Below, piece by piece: positions 15,578-23,393 of a stretch of DNA of 45,161 nt (its first letter is position 1; each line of letters begins with the position of its first letter). The DNA is from Ruminococcus flavefaciens (GTDB lineage: Bacteria > Bacillota > Clostridia > Oscillospirales > Ruminococcaceae): NCBI GenBank assembly GCA_902762855.1, contig CACWPR010000006.1, forward strand, positions 1 to 45,161, given 5' to 3'. The notes below the pieces were generated by a model that was not told where the DNA came from, did no database searches, and saw nothing but the letters and a program-made list of their open reading frames with translations. The translations under genes and the position numbers were made by a program.

Positions 15578-16225
15578 TTAAGCGAGCAGCACATCCGCTG
15601 CTTCCTGAGGTGTATGTACGATAAAGTCAGCACCTGCGGTCCTGAGCTCCTCTTCCGAGCCGTAGCCCCAGAGTATGCCCATGCATTCCAGTCCGGTCTT
15701 ATGTGCACCGGCGACATCGTTTTTTCTGTCGCCTATCATAAGGACAGAGGACCTGTCTGTGATACTCATGCTTGACAGTACGTGCTCTATGACCTCCCAC
15801 TTTTCATTGCGGGAGCCGTCTATACGGGCGCCTCCTATAAATTCAAAATAGTCAGCGATACCGAAGCGGTCAAGTATCCTTTCAGCGTATTCATCCACCT
15901 TGCTTGTAGCCACCATAAGACGGAATCCGGAGCCTTTGAGCTTCTCCAGCATTTCCGGTACATCCGGATAGACGCTGTTTTCAAAAAGGCCCTTTGTGGA
16001 GTAGCGCTCCCTGAATATTTTTACGGCTTCAAGCACCTGCTCTCTGTTCATACCGCAGTATTCCGCAAAGGATTCATACAGCGGCGGTCCCAGGAATCTT
16101 TCAGGCATCTCCGGCATATCAAATCCCATAATAGCAAGTGAGTGCCGCAGGCAGTTGATTATCCCCGGAGCGGAGTCAGTCAGGGTACCGTCAAGGTCGA
16201 ATAAAAGGCACTTGTATCTGTTCAT
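15578..16225 (-). CDS. HAD-family hydrolase, phosphoglycolate phosphatase-like
   Basis: A 215-residue HAD phosphatase: motif I FDLDGTLTDS (9-18, nucleophile D10), helical cap (about 20-85), motif II VATSK, motif III Lys near 142 (NEKWEV) and motif IV MIGDRKNDVAGA. This is the layout of Gph/PGP-type enzymes, which act on small phospho-sugars or nucleotides in the cytoplasm. The exact substrate cannot be read from sequence. The start codon overlaps the purE stop by one base (TAATG), so it is coupled to purine synthesis and could dephosphorylate a by-product such as a nucleotide or phosphoribosyl compound (inference). Confidence 0.9.
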   Translation of the reverse strand: MNRYKCLLFDLDGTLTDSAPGIINCLRHSLAIMGFDMPEMPERFLGPPLYESFAEYCGMNREQVLEAVKIFRERYSTKGLFENSVYPDVPEMLEKLKGSGFRLMVATSKVDEYAERILDRFGIADYFEFIGGARIDGSRNEKWEVIEHVLSSMSITDRSSVLMIGDRKNDVAGAHKTGLECMGILWGYGSEEELRTAGADFIVHTPQEAADVLLA

Positions 16226-16725
16226 TACAGTGCAGCTATCTGCTCCTGTAAAGCCTTGTCCTTAGCGATAACGCCGTTTGCCATGTTCTCTTTTTCCTCA
16301 GCCAGCTTGCCGGCGAGCTCATCGTCAGCGAGGGAGAGTATCTGTACAGCCAGTACAGCGGCATTCTTAGCGCCGTCGATGCCGACAGTAGCAACAGGTA
16401 CTCCGGGGGGCATCATGACTGTAGCGAGGAGAGCGTCCATACCCTCAAGAGCCTTTGACTTCATAGGGATACCGATAACGGGGAGAGTGGTGTGACCTGC
16501 AACGACACCTGCGAGGTGAGCAGCCATGCCGGCGGCGCAGATGATAACGCCGAAGCCGTTTGCTCTTGCCTCAGAAGCGAATCTGCAAGCCTCTTCGGGA
16601 GTTCTGTGAGCGCTCATTACACGGCACTCGAACTCCACACCGTACTTTTTGAGCTCAGTGAGAGCTGATTTAACTACCGGGAAGTCGCTGTCGCTTCCCA
16701 TGATAACTGCAACTTTCTTTGCCAT
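16225..16725 (-). CDS. purE: N5-carboxyaminoimidazole ribonucleotide mutase
   Basis: A 166-residue PurE: MGSDSDFPV (9-17), MSAHRTPEEA (37-46, catalytic His), the AAGMAAHLAGVVAG loop, TTLPVIGIP and GVPVATVGIDGAKNAA. The pattern is class I (N5-CAIR mutase, step 6b) rather than the class II animal/Treponema form. Class I enzymes need PurK, which is not in the window. AGGAGA lies about 8 nt before the ATG. It is the first purine gene in the transcript. The 124-nt gap upstream shows no clear promoter, so transcription may start farther upstream. Confidence 0.95.
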   Translation of the reverse strand: MAKKVAVIMGSDSDFPVVKSALTELKKYGVEFECRVMSAHRTPEEACRFASEARANGFGVIICAAGMAAHLAGVVAGHTTLPVIGIPMKSKALEGMDALLATVMMPPGVPVATVGIDGAKNAAVLAVQILSLADDELAGKLAEEKENMANGVIAKDKALQEQIAAL

Positions 16726-16849
16726 TTTCTATTCTCCTGTATTCTGATTTATTCTGATGATGCAGAAATGAGTATTTGTTCATCCTCATCATTATCAAGC
16801 GTTATGACCGCACCGTATGCTGCACGTCCGGAGTCACCGGCCGGCAGTT

Positions 16850-17983
16850 TCAGCTTTGCAGACCGCCATTGTCTGCCGGCACATCCGGAGGCGGCGGGAA
16901 ATCATTATTTGCTGTATCCGTATCCGGCGGAGGGGGAGGGAGCACTTCGGACTCCGGCTCAGGGTAATCCGGGTGAGCCTGTCTGAACTCGCCGGAAATA
17001 GTCACCAGCTCGTTCTTTGTAGTGCCGCTGAACTCTATGACGGCCTTATAGTCGCCGGTGAGGGTCTGGGCACGGTCCTCCTTGTCGGTGTAGGTCAGCT
17101 CTGTCCTTGCAGTAACAGAGACTGCATAATGCGGTATATCGTCATCGGACTTGACCGAATATATGTAGATATTCGGTATATCCGTGAGCTTTTTTGAAAG
17201 TATCTGCTTGTCGTCGGGGAAGAGCAGGGAGAAAGCGGAGCGTCCGCCGGAGCGGATGTCCGAGAGGTATTCACCGCTGCCTGTGAAGGCGTACTCTATG
17301 TATTTCCCGGCGATACGGGTCATTTCCTCAAGCATATCCGGCTCCAGTCTTTCCAGGAGCAGTCTGCTTGTGACCTCCATAGTGTAGGGGCAGTCCAGGG
17401 CGGTTCCTGAGAGCTGAGCGTTGTGCATAGAGAACCCGGAGCTGCTGAGTGAGTAGGAATACTTAGCAGGGCCGGCACTGAGTGTGAGCTCGTCACCGGC
17501 GAGGGTGAACGAGTCCCAGGACCTTGTGAACAACGGGAGCAGGTCCTCGCTGTAGAGTACGCAGGAGCTGTCGGCAGCGGACTCGGCGATATAGAAGCTG
17601 AAGCTGCCGTAGCTGTGTTTTGTGATGTTCCTGTATACCAGGGGCACCACGATATTTCCTTCGTAGTCCACGCAGCCGGTCATGAGCCTGCCGCTAATGC
17701 GCTTGGATGCGATGCACTTTTCACCGCCTGCAAAGTCGAGCTCAAGCCATTCGGGGGAGACTATTATCCTGTCGCTGCTGTCCGCCACACCGTACAGACC
17801 GTTATCATCCTCGAAAATGCGGTTCCCGGAGCCGTCGTCAGACAGGAATCTTGTGATGTCGGTCTTATTGCTGCCGCTGCCGGCACTTTTCGAGGTGCTG
17901 GAATAGAATCTTGTGATAGCCAACGCCAGTACTATTATGACAATGAACAGCACTGAGACGATGAACCTCATTCGTTTGGTCAA
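16850..17983 (-). CDS. Membrane-anchored protein with WG-like repeats and a Pro-rich tail
   Basis: A 377-residue protein with one N-terminal membrane segment (about 6-24). Residues 45-125 hold WG-repeat-like units (DNGLYGVADSSDRIIVSP; VDYEGNIVVPLVY). A middle region of unknown fold follows, then a 'TGDYKAVIEFSGTTK' beta segment and a tail rich in Pro/Asp (PPPPPDTD, PPPPDVP). It probably faces the cell surface. TTG at 17983 is the likely start: GGAGGAGG lies 6 nt upstream, whereas the first in-frame ATG (17971) is too far from it. It lies 33 nt after the glycosyltransferase gene and upstream of purE. Confidence 0.72.
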   Translation of the reverse strand: MTKRMRFIVSVLFIVIIVLALAITRFYSSTSKSAGSGSNKTDITRFLSDDGSGNRIFEDDNGLYGVADSSDRIIVSPEWLELDFAGGEKCIASKRISGRLMTGCVDYEGNIVVPLVYRNITKHSYGSFSFYIAESAADSSCVLYSEDLLPLFTRSWDSFTLAGDELTLSAGPAKYSYSLSSSGFSMHNAQLSGTALDCPYTMEVTSRLLLERLEPDMLEEMTRIAGKYIEYAFTGSGEYLSDIRSGGRSAFSLLFPDDKQILSKKLTDIPNIYIYSVKSDDDIPHYAVSVTARTELTYTDKEDRAQTLTGDYKAVIEFSGTTKNELVTISGEFRQAHPDYPEPESEVLPPPPPDTDTANNDFPPPPDVPADNGGLQS

Positions 17984-18016
17984 ATGCAGCCTCCTCCTTT
18001 CGGGAGTCCGGCGGTG

Positions 18017-19021
18017 TCAGGCACTTTTGTCCTCACCGGAGGGAGCCTTCTGCCCCTTATCGGCCTTGCGCTCTCTGTAGAGCTCGTCAGTTTCCTTTGC
18101 GATGTAAATGGGGCGGTGCTTAGTCTCAAGGTATGTCTTTGAGAGGTACTGTCCCAGGATACCGGTGCAGAAGAGCTGGAGTCCGCTGAGGAGGAAGATA
18201 ACGCAGATAGTAGTGGGGTAACCTGCAACGTCCTCACCGAATGCGAGAGTTTTTATGACCGTCACTATCATGAGTATGAAAGCAATGACACAGCTTATGA
18301 TGCCCAGAAGTGAGGATATAGCCAGCGGAGCGGTAGAGAAGGCCATGATGCCTTCGAGGGAGTACTTGAAGAGTCCCCAGAAGGACCATGAGCTCGTACC
18401 TGCCGGACGCTCGACGTTCTCGTACTCGATATATCTTGTAGAGAAGCCGACCCAACTGAAGATACCCTTGGAGAAGCGGTTATACTCGCTCATATCGAGG
18501 ATAGCGTCTACCATCTGACGGGTCATGAAGCGGAAGTCCTGAGCACCGTCAACTATCTCTGTCTGAGAGATCTTGTTCATTATCTTGTAGAACTTTCTTG
18601 CGAACCAGGAGCGCACCTTGGATTCGCCCTTTCGGCTGACTCTGCGTGTGGTAGCGCAGTCATACTCGCCGTCCTTGACGTAGCCGTACATCTGAGGGAG
18701 GAAGGCAGGCGGATGCTGGAGGTCAGCGTCCATTACGACGATGTAGTCGCCCCTGGAGTTTTTAAGGCCGGCATACATACCGGACTCCTTGCCGAAGTTG
18801 CGTGAGAAAGAGATATATCTCACCCTTTTGTCCCTGTCCGCAAGAGAGCGGAGTATGGGGAGGGTATTATCTTTAGAGCCGTCGTTTATGAAAAGGTACT
18901 CAAATTCCAGTTCGGGCCAGGTCTTGGCCATTTCGCCAGTGACCTTGGTTATCTCGTCGTAGAACATAGGGAGGACCTCCTGCTCGTTATAGCAGGGAAC
19001 GACAATTGAAACGAGTTTCAC
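18017..19021 (-). CDS. Family 2 glycosyltransferase, polyprenyl-phosphate type
   Basis: A 334-residue GT2 enzyme: VSIVVPCYNEQE at the start, DGSKDNT, the metal-binding VVMDADLQHPP (DxD), then a GAQDFRFM stretch, an RPAGTSSWSFW loop and two C-terminal membrane segments (about 228-255 and 267-292). This is the layout of GtrB/YkcC/DPM-like enzymes that move a sugar from a nucleotide donor to polyprenyl phosphate at the inner membrane face. Substrate not readable. The start is GTG at 19021, with AAGGAGG 6 nt upstream; the family begins at this point. A promoter (19080-19108) lies upstream. This may be the first gene of the long minus-strand series. Confidence 0.9.
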   Translation of the reverse strand: MKLVSIVVPCYNEQEVLPMFYDEITKVTGEMAKTWPELEFEYLFINDGSKDNTLPILRSLADRDKRVRYISFSRNFGKESGMYAGLKNSRGDYIVVMDADLQHPPAFLPQMYGYVKDGEYDCATTRRVSRKGESKVRSWFARKFYKIMNKISQTEIVDGAQDFRFMTRQMVDAILDMSEYNRFSKGIFSWVGFSTRYIEYENVERPAGTSSWSFWGLFKYSLEGIMAFSTAPLAISSLLGIISCVIAFILMIVTVIKTLAFGEDVAGYPTTICVIFLLSGLQLFCTGILGQYLSKTYLETKHRPIYIAKETDELYRERKADKGQKAPSGEDKSA

Positions 19022-19079
19022 AAAAAGCCTCCTTGTGGAAAAAATATGAACGGCAGATATAACTACCAATACACTATTA

Positions 19080-19108
19080 ATAATACTACAAAACCGCCGA
19101 CATTGCAA
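19080..19108 (-). promoter_or_regulatory. Sigma-A type promoter for the glycosyltransferase series
   Basis: Read on the minus strand: TTGCAA, 17-nt spacer, TATTAT. It gives a leader of about 50 nt before the GTG at 19021. It may drive the long minus-strand series. Confidence 0.6.
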
Positions 19109-19273
19109 GAGGTATTTGAAATTTTTATGAAGGAGTATAATAATGTATATCCGGGGCTGTTGATTATTGGGTATTGTTGCAGAGGCGGGTGAGCCGGATG
19201 GCGGCGACGATAAAAAATAGACAAATATATATGGCTGAAATTAGGCATATTTACCTATCTTTCAGAAAAAATA

Positions 19274-19302
19274 TAGACAAGCCGGATGAAATCGGTTATA
19301 AT
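19274..19302 (+). promoter_or_regulatory. Sigma-A type promoter for rsmD-coaD
   Basis: TAGACA, 17-nt spacer, TATAAT, ending 53 nt before the rsmD ATG. Confidence 0.7.
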
Positions 19303-19355
19303 AGATTGTATATAATCGGAAACTATAGAAGGTTTCTGTACAGGAGTAAAGTTAA

Positions 19356-19913
19356 ATGAGAGTAATTACAGGTATTGCAAGAGGCCGCAGACTTACCGCA
19401 CCGGAGGGACTTGACGTCCGCCCCACAACGGACAAAGTCAAGGAGGGCATCTTTTCAGCTATACAGTTCCAGATAGAGGGAGCCTATGTCCTGGACCTTT
19501 TCGCAGGAAGCGGACAGATGGGCATAGAGGCGCTCAGCAGAGGTGCAAAGAGAGCAGTCTTTATAGACAGCTCCCAGAGATCTATCCGCTGTATCAATGA
19601 CAACCTCCGTGTGACAAAGCTGGAAAGGCAGGCAGAGGTCATCAGCCGTGACAGCTACGACTTCATAAAGCTCACCAGACAGGCCTTTGACATTATCATC
19701 CTTGACCCGCCCTACCGTCACGACCATATCGCCAACGTCCTTCCCATAGCGGCACGAAAGCTCAGTGAGGGCGGATGTATAATATGCGAGTACGAATCGG
19801 AAATGGATGAGCCTGCCGTCCCGGAAGGACTTACCCTCAGAAAGACCTACCACTACGGTAAGATCAATGTTACGATCTTCGACAGACCCGGAAACGAGGG
19901 GGAGGAAGAATGA
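19356..19913 (+). CDS. rsmD: 16S rRNA (guanine966-N2)-methyltransferase
   Basis: A 185-residue RsmD: start MRVITGIARGRRL, RPTTDKVKEGIFSAI, the SAM-binding VLDLFAGSGQMGIEALSRGA (44-63) and the catalytic LDPPY. It methylates G966 of 16S rRNA during 30S assembly. Length is normal. CAGGAG lies 8-9 nt before the ATG. It overlaps coaD by 4 nt (ATGA), the usual rsmD-coaD pairing in Firmicutes, and follows its own promoter. Confidence 0.96.
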   Translation: MRVITGIARGRRLTAPEGLDVRPTTDKVKEGIFSAIQFQIEGAYVLDLFAGSGQMGIEALSRGAKRAVFIDSSQRSIRCINDNLRVTKLERQAEVISRDSYDFIKLTRQAFDIIILDPPYRHDHIANVLPIAARKLSEGGCIICEYESEMDEPAVPEGLTLRKTYHYGKINVTIFDRPGNEGEEE

Positions 19914-20401
19914 GAAGGATAGCTGTTTGCCCCGGTAGCTTTGACCCGGTGACTCTCGGTCACCTGGACATAATCACAAGAGCCTCAAAGCTCTTTGACA
20001 AGGTGATAGTGCTCATATCCAGAAATGCCGGAAAGGGTCAGCCCAGTTTTACGGCAACAGAGCGTATGCTCATGATAGAGTCAGTCACCCATGACCTTGA
20101 CAATGTTGTTATAGACATACTCGACGGTCTCCTTGCAGACTACGTCAGGAACGTAGGCGCAATAGCCATAGTAAAGGGACTCCGGGCTGTCAGCGACTTT
20201 GAATACGAATTCCAGATGGCACTTGCCAATAAAAAACTCTATGCAGGAGCAGAGACTGTGTTCCTTACCACAGCGGCAGAGAATATGTATCTCAGTTCCA
20301 GCGTTGTAAAGCAGATAGCATATTTCGGCGGCGATATAAGCCATTTCGTCCCGGAGACCATCCTTGACGATATAAAACAAAGATTAGTAAAAGAGAGGTA
20401 A
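19910..20401 (+). CDS. coaD: Phosphopantetheine adenylyltransferase
   Basis: A 163-residue PPAT that adenylates 4'-phosphopantetheine to dephospho-CoA, the fourth step of CoA synthesis. Signs: CPGSFDPVTLGHLDII with the nucleotide-binding TLGH, IVKGLRAVSDFEYE, the TTAAENMYLSSSVVK segment (equivalent to ISSTxVR) and the SHFVPETI tail. Length normal. The start overlaps the rsmD stop (ATGA) with GGGGGAGGAAG upstream. Confidence 0.97.
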   Translation: MRRIAVCPGSFDPVTLGHLDIITRASKLFDKVIVLISRNAGKGQPSFTATERMLMIESVTHDLDNVVIDILDGLLADYVRNVGAIAIVKGLRAVSDFEYEFQMALANKKLYAGAETVFLTTAAENMYLSSSVVKQIAYFGGDISHFVPETILDDIKQRLVKER

Positions 20402-20407
20402 ATAGCT

Positions 20408-20902
20408 ATGAGTATTGACGAAATATTAGAAGAGATGGACGAGCTTCTTGACAAGGCGTCCTCAATGCCTTTCGTGGCACATAAAAAGGTGATAGACGGC
20501 GAGCGTATGCGTGAGCTCATCAACGATGTAAGGCTGAATATGCCTCACGAGCTCAAGGAGGCAAAGAAGATAGAATTCGACTGCCAGCGCATCCTCAACG
20601 AGGCAAAGCTCAATGCTGAGGGCATCATCCGCAAGGCAGAGGAGAGAGCAGCTCAGATAGTGTCCCGTGAGGCTATAGTCACCGAGGCAAAGAAGAAGGC
20701 AGTAGATATGCTCCAGAAGGCTCAGACAGCCGCTAAGAACCTCCAGCAGAATGCCGCAGTTTCAGTGGCAAAGATGCTGAATGATACAGAGAACTACTAT
20801 GCCCGCAACCTCCAGAGCATAAAGGCAGTAAAGGGCAAGCTCAGCTCAACAATATCAGCAGCAGGCAGCGGAAATCTTGGAGTAAAGAACCCTCTGGACT
20901 GA
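20408..20902 (+). CDS. Coiled-coil protein, V-type ATPase subunit-like
   Basis: A 164-residue, highly charged, largely helical protein. It starts with an acidic helix (MSIDEILEEMDELL), followed by a long coiled-coil stretch (about 45-145) with repeated AEERAAQI, EAKKKAVDM and AQTAAKNL, similar to the b/H stator subunits of ATP synthases. No membrane segment is present. Proteins of this kind often follow coaD in Clostridia; they are annotated as 'ATPase' without evidence. It sits 6 nt after coaD with AGAGGT in between, so it shares the transcript. Function unknown. Confidence 0.8.
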   Translation: MSIDEILEEMDELLDKASSMPFVAHKKVIDGERMRELINDVRLNMPHELKEAKKIEFDCQRILNEAKLNAEGIIRKAEERAAQIVSREAIVTEAKKKAVDMLQKAQTAAKNLQQNAAVSVAKMLNDTENYYARNLQSIKAVKGKLSSTISAAGSGNLGVKNPLD

Positions 20903-20944
20903 TGACAGGGGACTGAATGGTCCCTTTCTGAGCGAGGTGAAGAT

Positions 20945-21736
20945 ATGCTGAAAGATATATTAAGACGCAGCGGAGCCCTCCTGACGGGAGCAGTACTTCT
21001 GACACCGGCAGGCTGCGGAGTGACAGAGAGCAGCACTTCCTCTGAGGAGGAGCCCACTACTGTTGTACAGGAGCAGGAGCGTCCTCTCACCCATGAGGAC
21101 GACCATTCCGTGCTGTTCATACTCAGCGGCAGCGGCGACGTCCCCGGCACATTTGTCCTCATGAGGTCAGTCCCTGTGGACGGGGAGCTGGTGTTTGCCG
21201 GCATACCCTCAAACTCAGCGGACGAAAGCGGAGGCAGGACGAGAGTCCTCAGTGAGTCCTTTGAACAGGGAGGCGGTCCATCTGCGGAGAGCTTTGTGGA
21301 AAACGTCCTTGACATAGACATCGACTGGTACATGACCCTTGAACCGGAGACCTTTGTGCAGCTCTGCGATATGGCATCAGGAGGCGGAAGTCCTTCCGGC
21401 CGGGAGATACTTGCCCAGGTCACGGACACATCCTCCGGTACCGAGCAGGAGAGAGCTGATAAAGCGGCGGAAATAATAATAAACATGGTGGAGTCTGCCG
21501 GCGGGGACTACCTTGCTGACAACATAGACGGTGCATTCCCCATAATCAGCCGTGGCAGTGACAACGACATAAGCCAGTCCGACTTTGACGGCAAGAGCTA
21601 TGCCATAAAGTCCGTGCTCAGGAGCGGAAATACCGGTGAGAGCTACCGTTTTGAAGGCGTGAGCACCGACAGTGACTTCCTGTTTTCCATAGATGATGAG
21701 TCTGCTGCGGAATTTCGTGAGAAGTACTATAAATGA
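20945..21736 (+). CDS. Lipoprotein with a reduced LCP (LytR-CpsA-Psr)-like domain
   Basis: A 263-residue lipoprotein: signal peptide with lipobox TPAGC near residue 24, acidic linker, then a domain that looks like a shortened LCP domain. GTFVLMRSVPVDGELVFAGIP matches the 'DTMMLVSINPKTKKVTLLSIPRD' core, SAESFVENVLDIDIDWYMTL matches the 'TVENLLGIKIDYYVxV' segment, and FVQLCDMASGG matches 'FxxLIDAVGG'. The Arg/Asp residues that bind the polyprenyl pyrophosphate in true LCP enzymes (SIPRD) are absent: it reads GIPSNS. It is therefore likely a non-catalytic relative. GAGGTGAAG lies before the ATG, and a terminator follows at 21755-21800. Confidence 0.72.
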   Translation: MLKDILRRSGALLTGAVLLTPAGCGVTESSTSSEEEPTTVVQEQERPLTHEDDHSVLFILSGSGDVPGTFVLMRSVPVDGELVFAGIPSNSADESGGRTRVLSESFEQGGGPSAESFVENVLDIDIDWYMTLEPETFVQLCDMASGGGSPSGREILAQVTDTSSGTEQERADKAAEIIINMVESAGGDYLADNIDGAFPIISRGSDNDISQSDFDGKSYAIKSVLRSGNTGESYRFEGVSTDSDFLFSIDDESAAEFREKYYK

Positions 21737-21754
21737 AATATACCCATAAAGAAG

Positions 21755-21800
21755 AATGCCTCGAAGTGGTCTGCTGACCGCATCGGGGCATTGCTTTTTG
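21755..21800 (+). terminator. Intrinsic terminator after the rsmD-coaD operon
   Basis: AATGCCTCGA pairs with TCGGGGCATT (one G-U), with an inner GGTC/GACC hairpin, followed by GCTTTTTG. It closes the plus-strand operon; the minus-strand lipoprotein remnant ends at 21801. Confidence 0.85.
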
Positions 21801-22063
21801 CTATTCAAAAATATTCAGCGATATGTAGTTGACGGCATCATTTACGCCCATAATGGTAAGGTCAAAGCTGTCTGTGCTATTGACCTCATTCGGTATGCCG
21901 GACTCTTCATTGACGGAGTTCTCCGCGGCAATATCATTTGCGGAAGTACTTTCCTGACTGCTGTTCTTACTGCCGCAGCCGGTCACTGAAAAGAGAGTGA
22001 GCAACGCAGCGGATACCGCTGCTGTTTTTCTGACGAGGCTCCATTTTTGCTGTAATAATACAT
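21801..22063 (-). pseudogene. Small lipoprotein gene with a one-base frameshift
   Basis: ATG at 22063-22061 has AGGTGG 8 nt upstream and begins MYYYSK. The frame breaks at an A5 run (22044-22048). One extra A would continue as KWSLVRKTAAVSAALLTLF with lipobox SVTGC, followed by a Ser/Asn/Glu-rich tail of about 57 residues to a stop at 21801. As sequenced, the ATG frame stops within about 25 codons and the lipobox frame has no good start. This is a mutation, a phase-variable run or a sequence error. Even when repaired, the product is only about 87 residues, mostly linker, with a short ISLNIFE end. Confidence 0.55.
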
Positions 22064-22088
22064 AATAGCATCCACCTGTAAAAATATT

Positions 22089-22156
22089 GTAACAGAAAAG
22101 CCATGGTATTTCCTGATATATCAGAAATACTATGGCTTTCAGACTTTTTCTGTTAC
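22089..22156. terminator. Long inverted repeat that includes the prfB stop codon
   Basis: Two nested stems: the outer 11 bp, GTAACAGAAAA (22089-22099) with its exact complement at 22146-22156, and the inner 15 bp, AAAGCCATGGTATTT (22097-22111) with AAATACTATGGCTTT (22125-22139), one mismatch and one bulged C, around the palindrome CTGATATATCAG. The prfB stop codon lies in the outer arm. It probably ends or stabilises the prfB transcript, although a mini transposable repeat is also possible. Confidence 0.65.
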
Positions 22157-23271
22157 TTATTGAGAGTACCGTGTGAGAGGGACTTCAGATAAGCGTTGAT
22201 AAAACCGTCGATGTCTCCGTCCATAACAGCCTGTATGTTGCCGTTTTCAAAACCTGTACGGTGGTCCTTTGCGAGGGTGTAGGGCATGAATACATAGGAG
22301 CGTATCTGTGAGCCCCATGCTATCTGGTTCTGAACGCCCTTTATGTCCTCTATCTTTTCGAGGTGCTCTCTCTCCTTTATCTCGATGAGCTTGGAGCGGA
22401 GCATCTTCATAGCGTAGTCCTTGTTCTGGTACTGGCTTCGCTGGGTCTGGCAGGATACGACGATGCCTGTAGGCTTGTGTATGAGACGAACAGCGGAGCT
22501 GGTCTTGTTTACCTTCTGGCCGCCTGCACCGCTGGAGCGGTAAACCTCCATTTCGATGTCCTCAGGGCGGATGTCAACTTCGATAGAGTCGTCTATTTCA
22601 GGCATAACTTCAAGTGCAGCGAAGGATGTGTGACGTCTGCCGGAAGCGTCGAAGGGGGAGATACGTACAAGGCGGTGAACACCTGACTCAGACTTCATAT
22701 AGCCGTAGGCATTTTCGCCCTCGATGAGTATAGATGCGGACTTGAGGCCTGCATCGTCGCCGTCCAGGTAGTCCATGAGAGTGACCTTATAGTCGTGGCG
22801 CTCAGCCCAGTGGTTGTACATACGGTAGAGCATCTCGGCCCAGTCCTGAGCCTCGGTGCCGCCGGCGCCGGCGTGGAAGGTGAGGATAGCGTTGGAATTG
22901 TCGTACTCACCGGTGAGGAGGGTGGAGAGCTTTTCCTCTTCCAGCTTGCTCTTGAAGGCATCGGCCTCAGCCTTTATCTCCTCGACGGAGCTGTCGTCGT
23001 CCTCTTCGATAGAGAGCTCGATGAGGGTGATGAGGTCCTCCAGGGAGTCGTTGAGCTTATTGAACTTTTCTATTTTCCTTTCAAGGGACTTCTGCTCCTT
23101 GAGTACCTGCTGGGAGTTTTCAAGGTCGTCCCAGAAGCCGTCCTTAGCAGTTTCCCGGCCCAGTTCAGCGACTCTGTCCTGAGCGGCTTTTATATTGAGA
23201 ACGTCGGCGAGCTCGGTCATTTCCTTGCGGTAACCGGTCATCTCGACTCTGAGTTCATCTAAAATAATCAT
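22153..23271 (-). CDS. prfB: Peptide chain release factor 2
   Basis: A 372-residue RF2, reading UAA and UGA stop codons. It has the SPF recognition motif RISPFDASGRRH (SPF at 205-207) and the GGQ catalytic loop SSGAGGQKVNKTSS (GGQ 250-252), after an N-terminal helical domain. The frame is continuous through the region where most RF2 genes carry the programmed +1 frameshift (CTTTGAC); here it reads ADVLNIKAA with no stop. ATG 23271 is preferred over one six codons upstream because AAAGGA lies 9 nt before it. The gene ends in a long hairpin (22089-22156). Confidence 0.96.
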   Translation of the reverse strand: MIILDELRVEMTGYRKEMTELADVLNIKAAQDRVAELGRETAKDGFWDDLENSQQVLKEQKSLERKIEKFNKLNDSLEDLITLIELSIEEDDDSSVEEIKAEADAFKSKLEEEKLSTLLTGEYDNSNAILTFHAGAGGTEAQDWAEMLYRMYNHWAERHDYKVTLMDYLDGDDAGLKSASILIEGENAYGYMKSESGVHRLVRISPFDASGRRHTSFAALEVMPEIDDSIEVDIRPEDIEMEVYRSSGAGGQKVNKTSSAVRLIHKPTGIVVSCQTQRSQYQNKDYAMKMLRSKLIEIKEREHLEKIEDIKGVQNQIAWGSQIRSYVFMPYTLAKDHRTGFENGNIQAVMDGDIDGFINAYLKSLSHGTLNK

Positions 23272-23353
23272 TATCTCAGATCCTTTCATAGCGTTATACA
23301 GTGTTATTATACCATATTTTTTCGGTCACTGCAATGGTTTGAGCAATATTTTT

Positions 23354-23389
23354 TGAAAAAAATAAAAGGACGGCACATTGCCGTCCTTT
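23354..23389 (-). terminator. Intrinsic terminator after the TPR gene
   Basis: On the minus strand AAAGGACGGCA pairs with TGCCGTCCTTT over a 3-nt loop, followed by TTATTTTTTTC. It starts 4 nt beyond the stop of the TPR gene. Confidence 0.9.
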
Positions 23390-23393
23390 GAGA

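Larger units (their letters stand above)
19022..19355. other. Divergent promoter region
   Basis: A 334-nt AT-rich region separates the minus-strand glycosyltransferase from the plus-strand rsmD operon. It holds one promoter in each direction (19080-19108 minus and 19274-19302 plus). No conserved gene or RNA structure was seen between them. Confidence 0.7.

Noticed and set aside
16225-16725. Class II PurE (direct AIR carboxylase)
   Set aside because: The AAGMAAHLAG and IGIP motifs follow the class I pattern, not the IAGRSNALSG pattern of class II.
23200-23271. Programmed +1 frameshift in prfB
   Set aside because: The reading frame is continuous through the usual site, and no CTTTGAC sequence is present.
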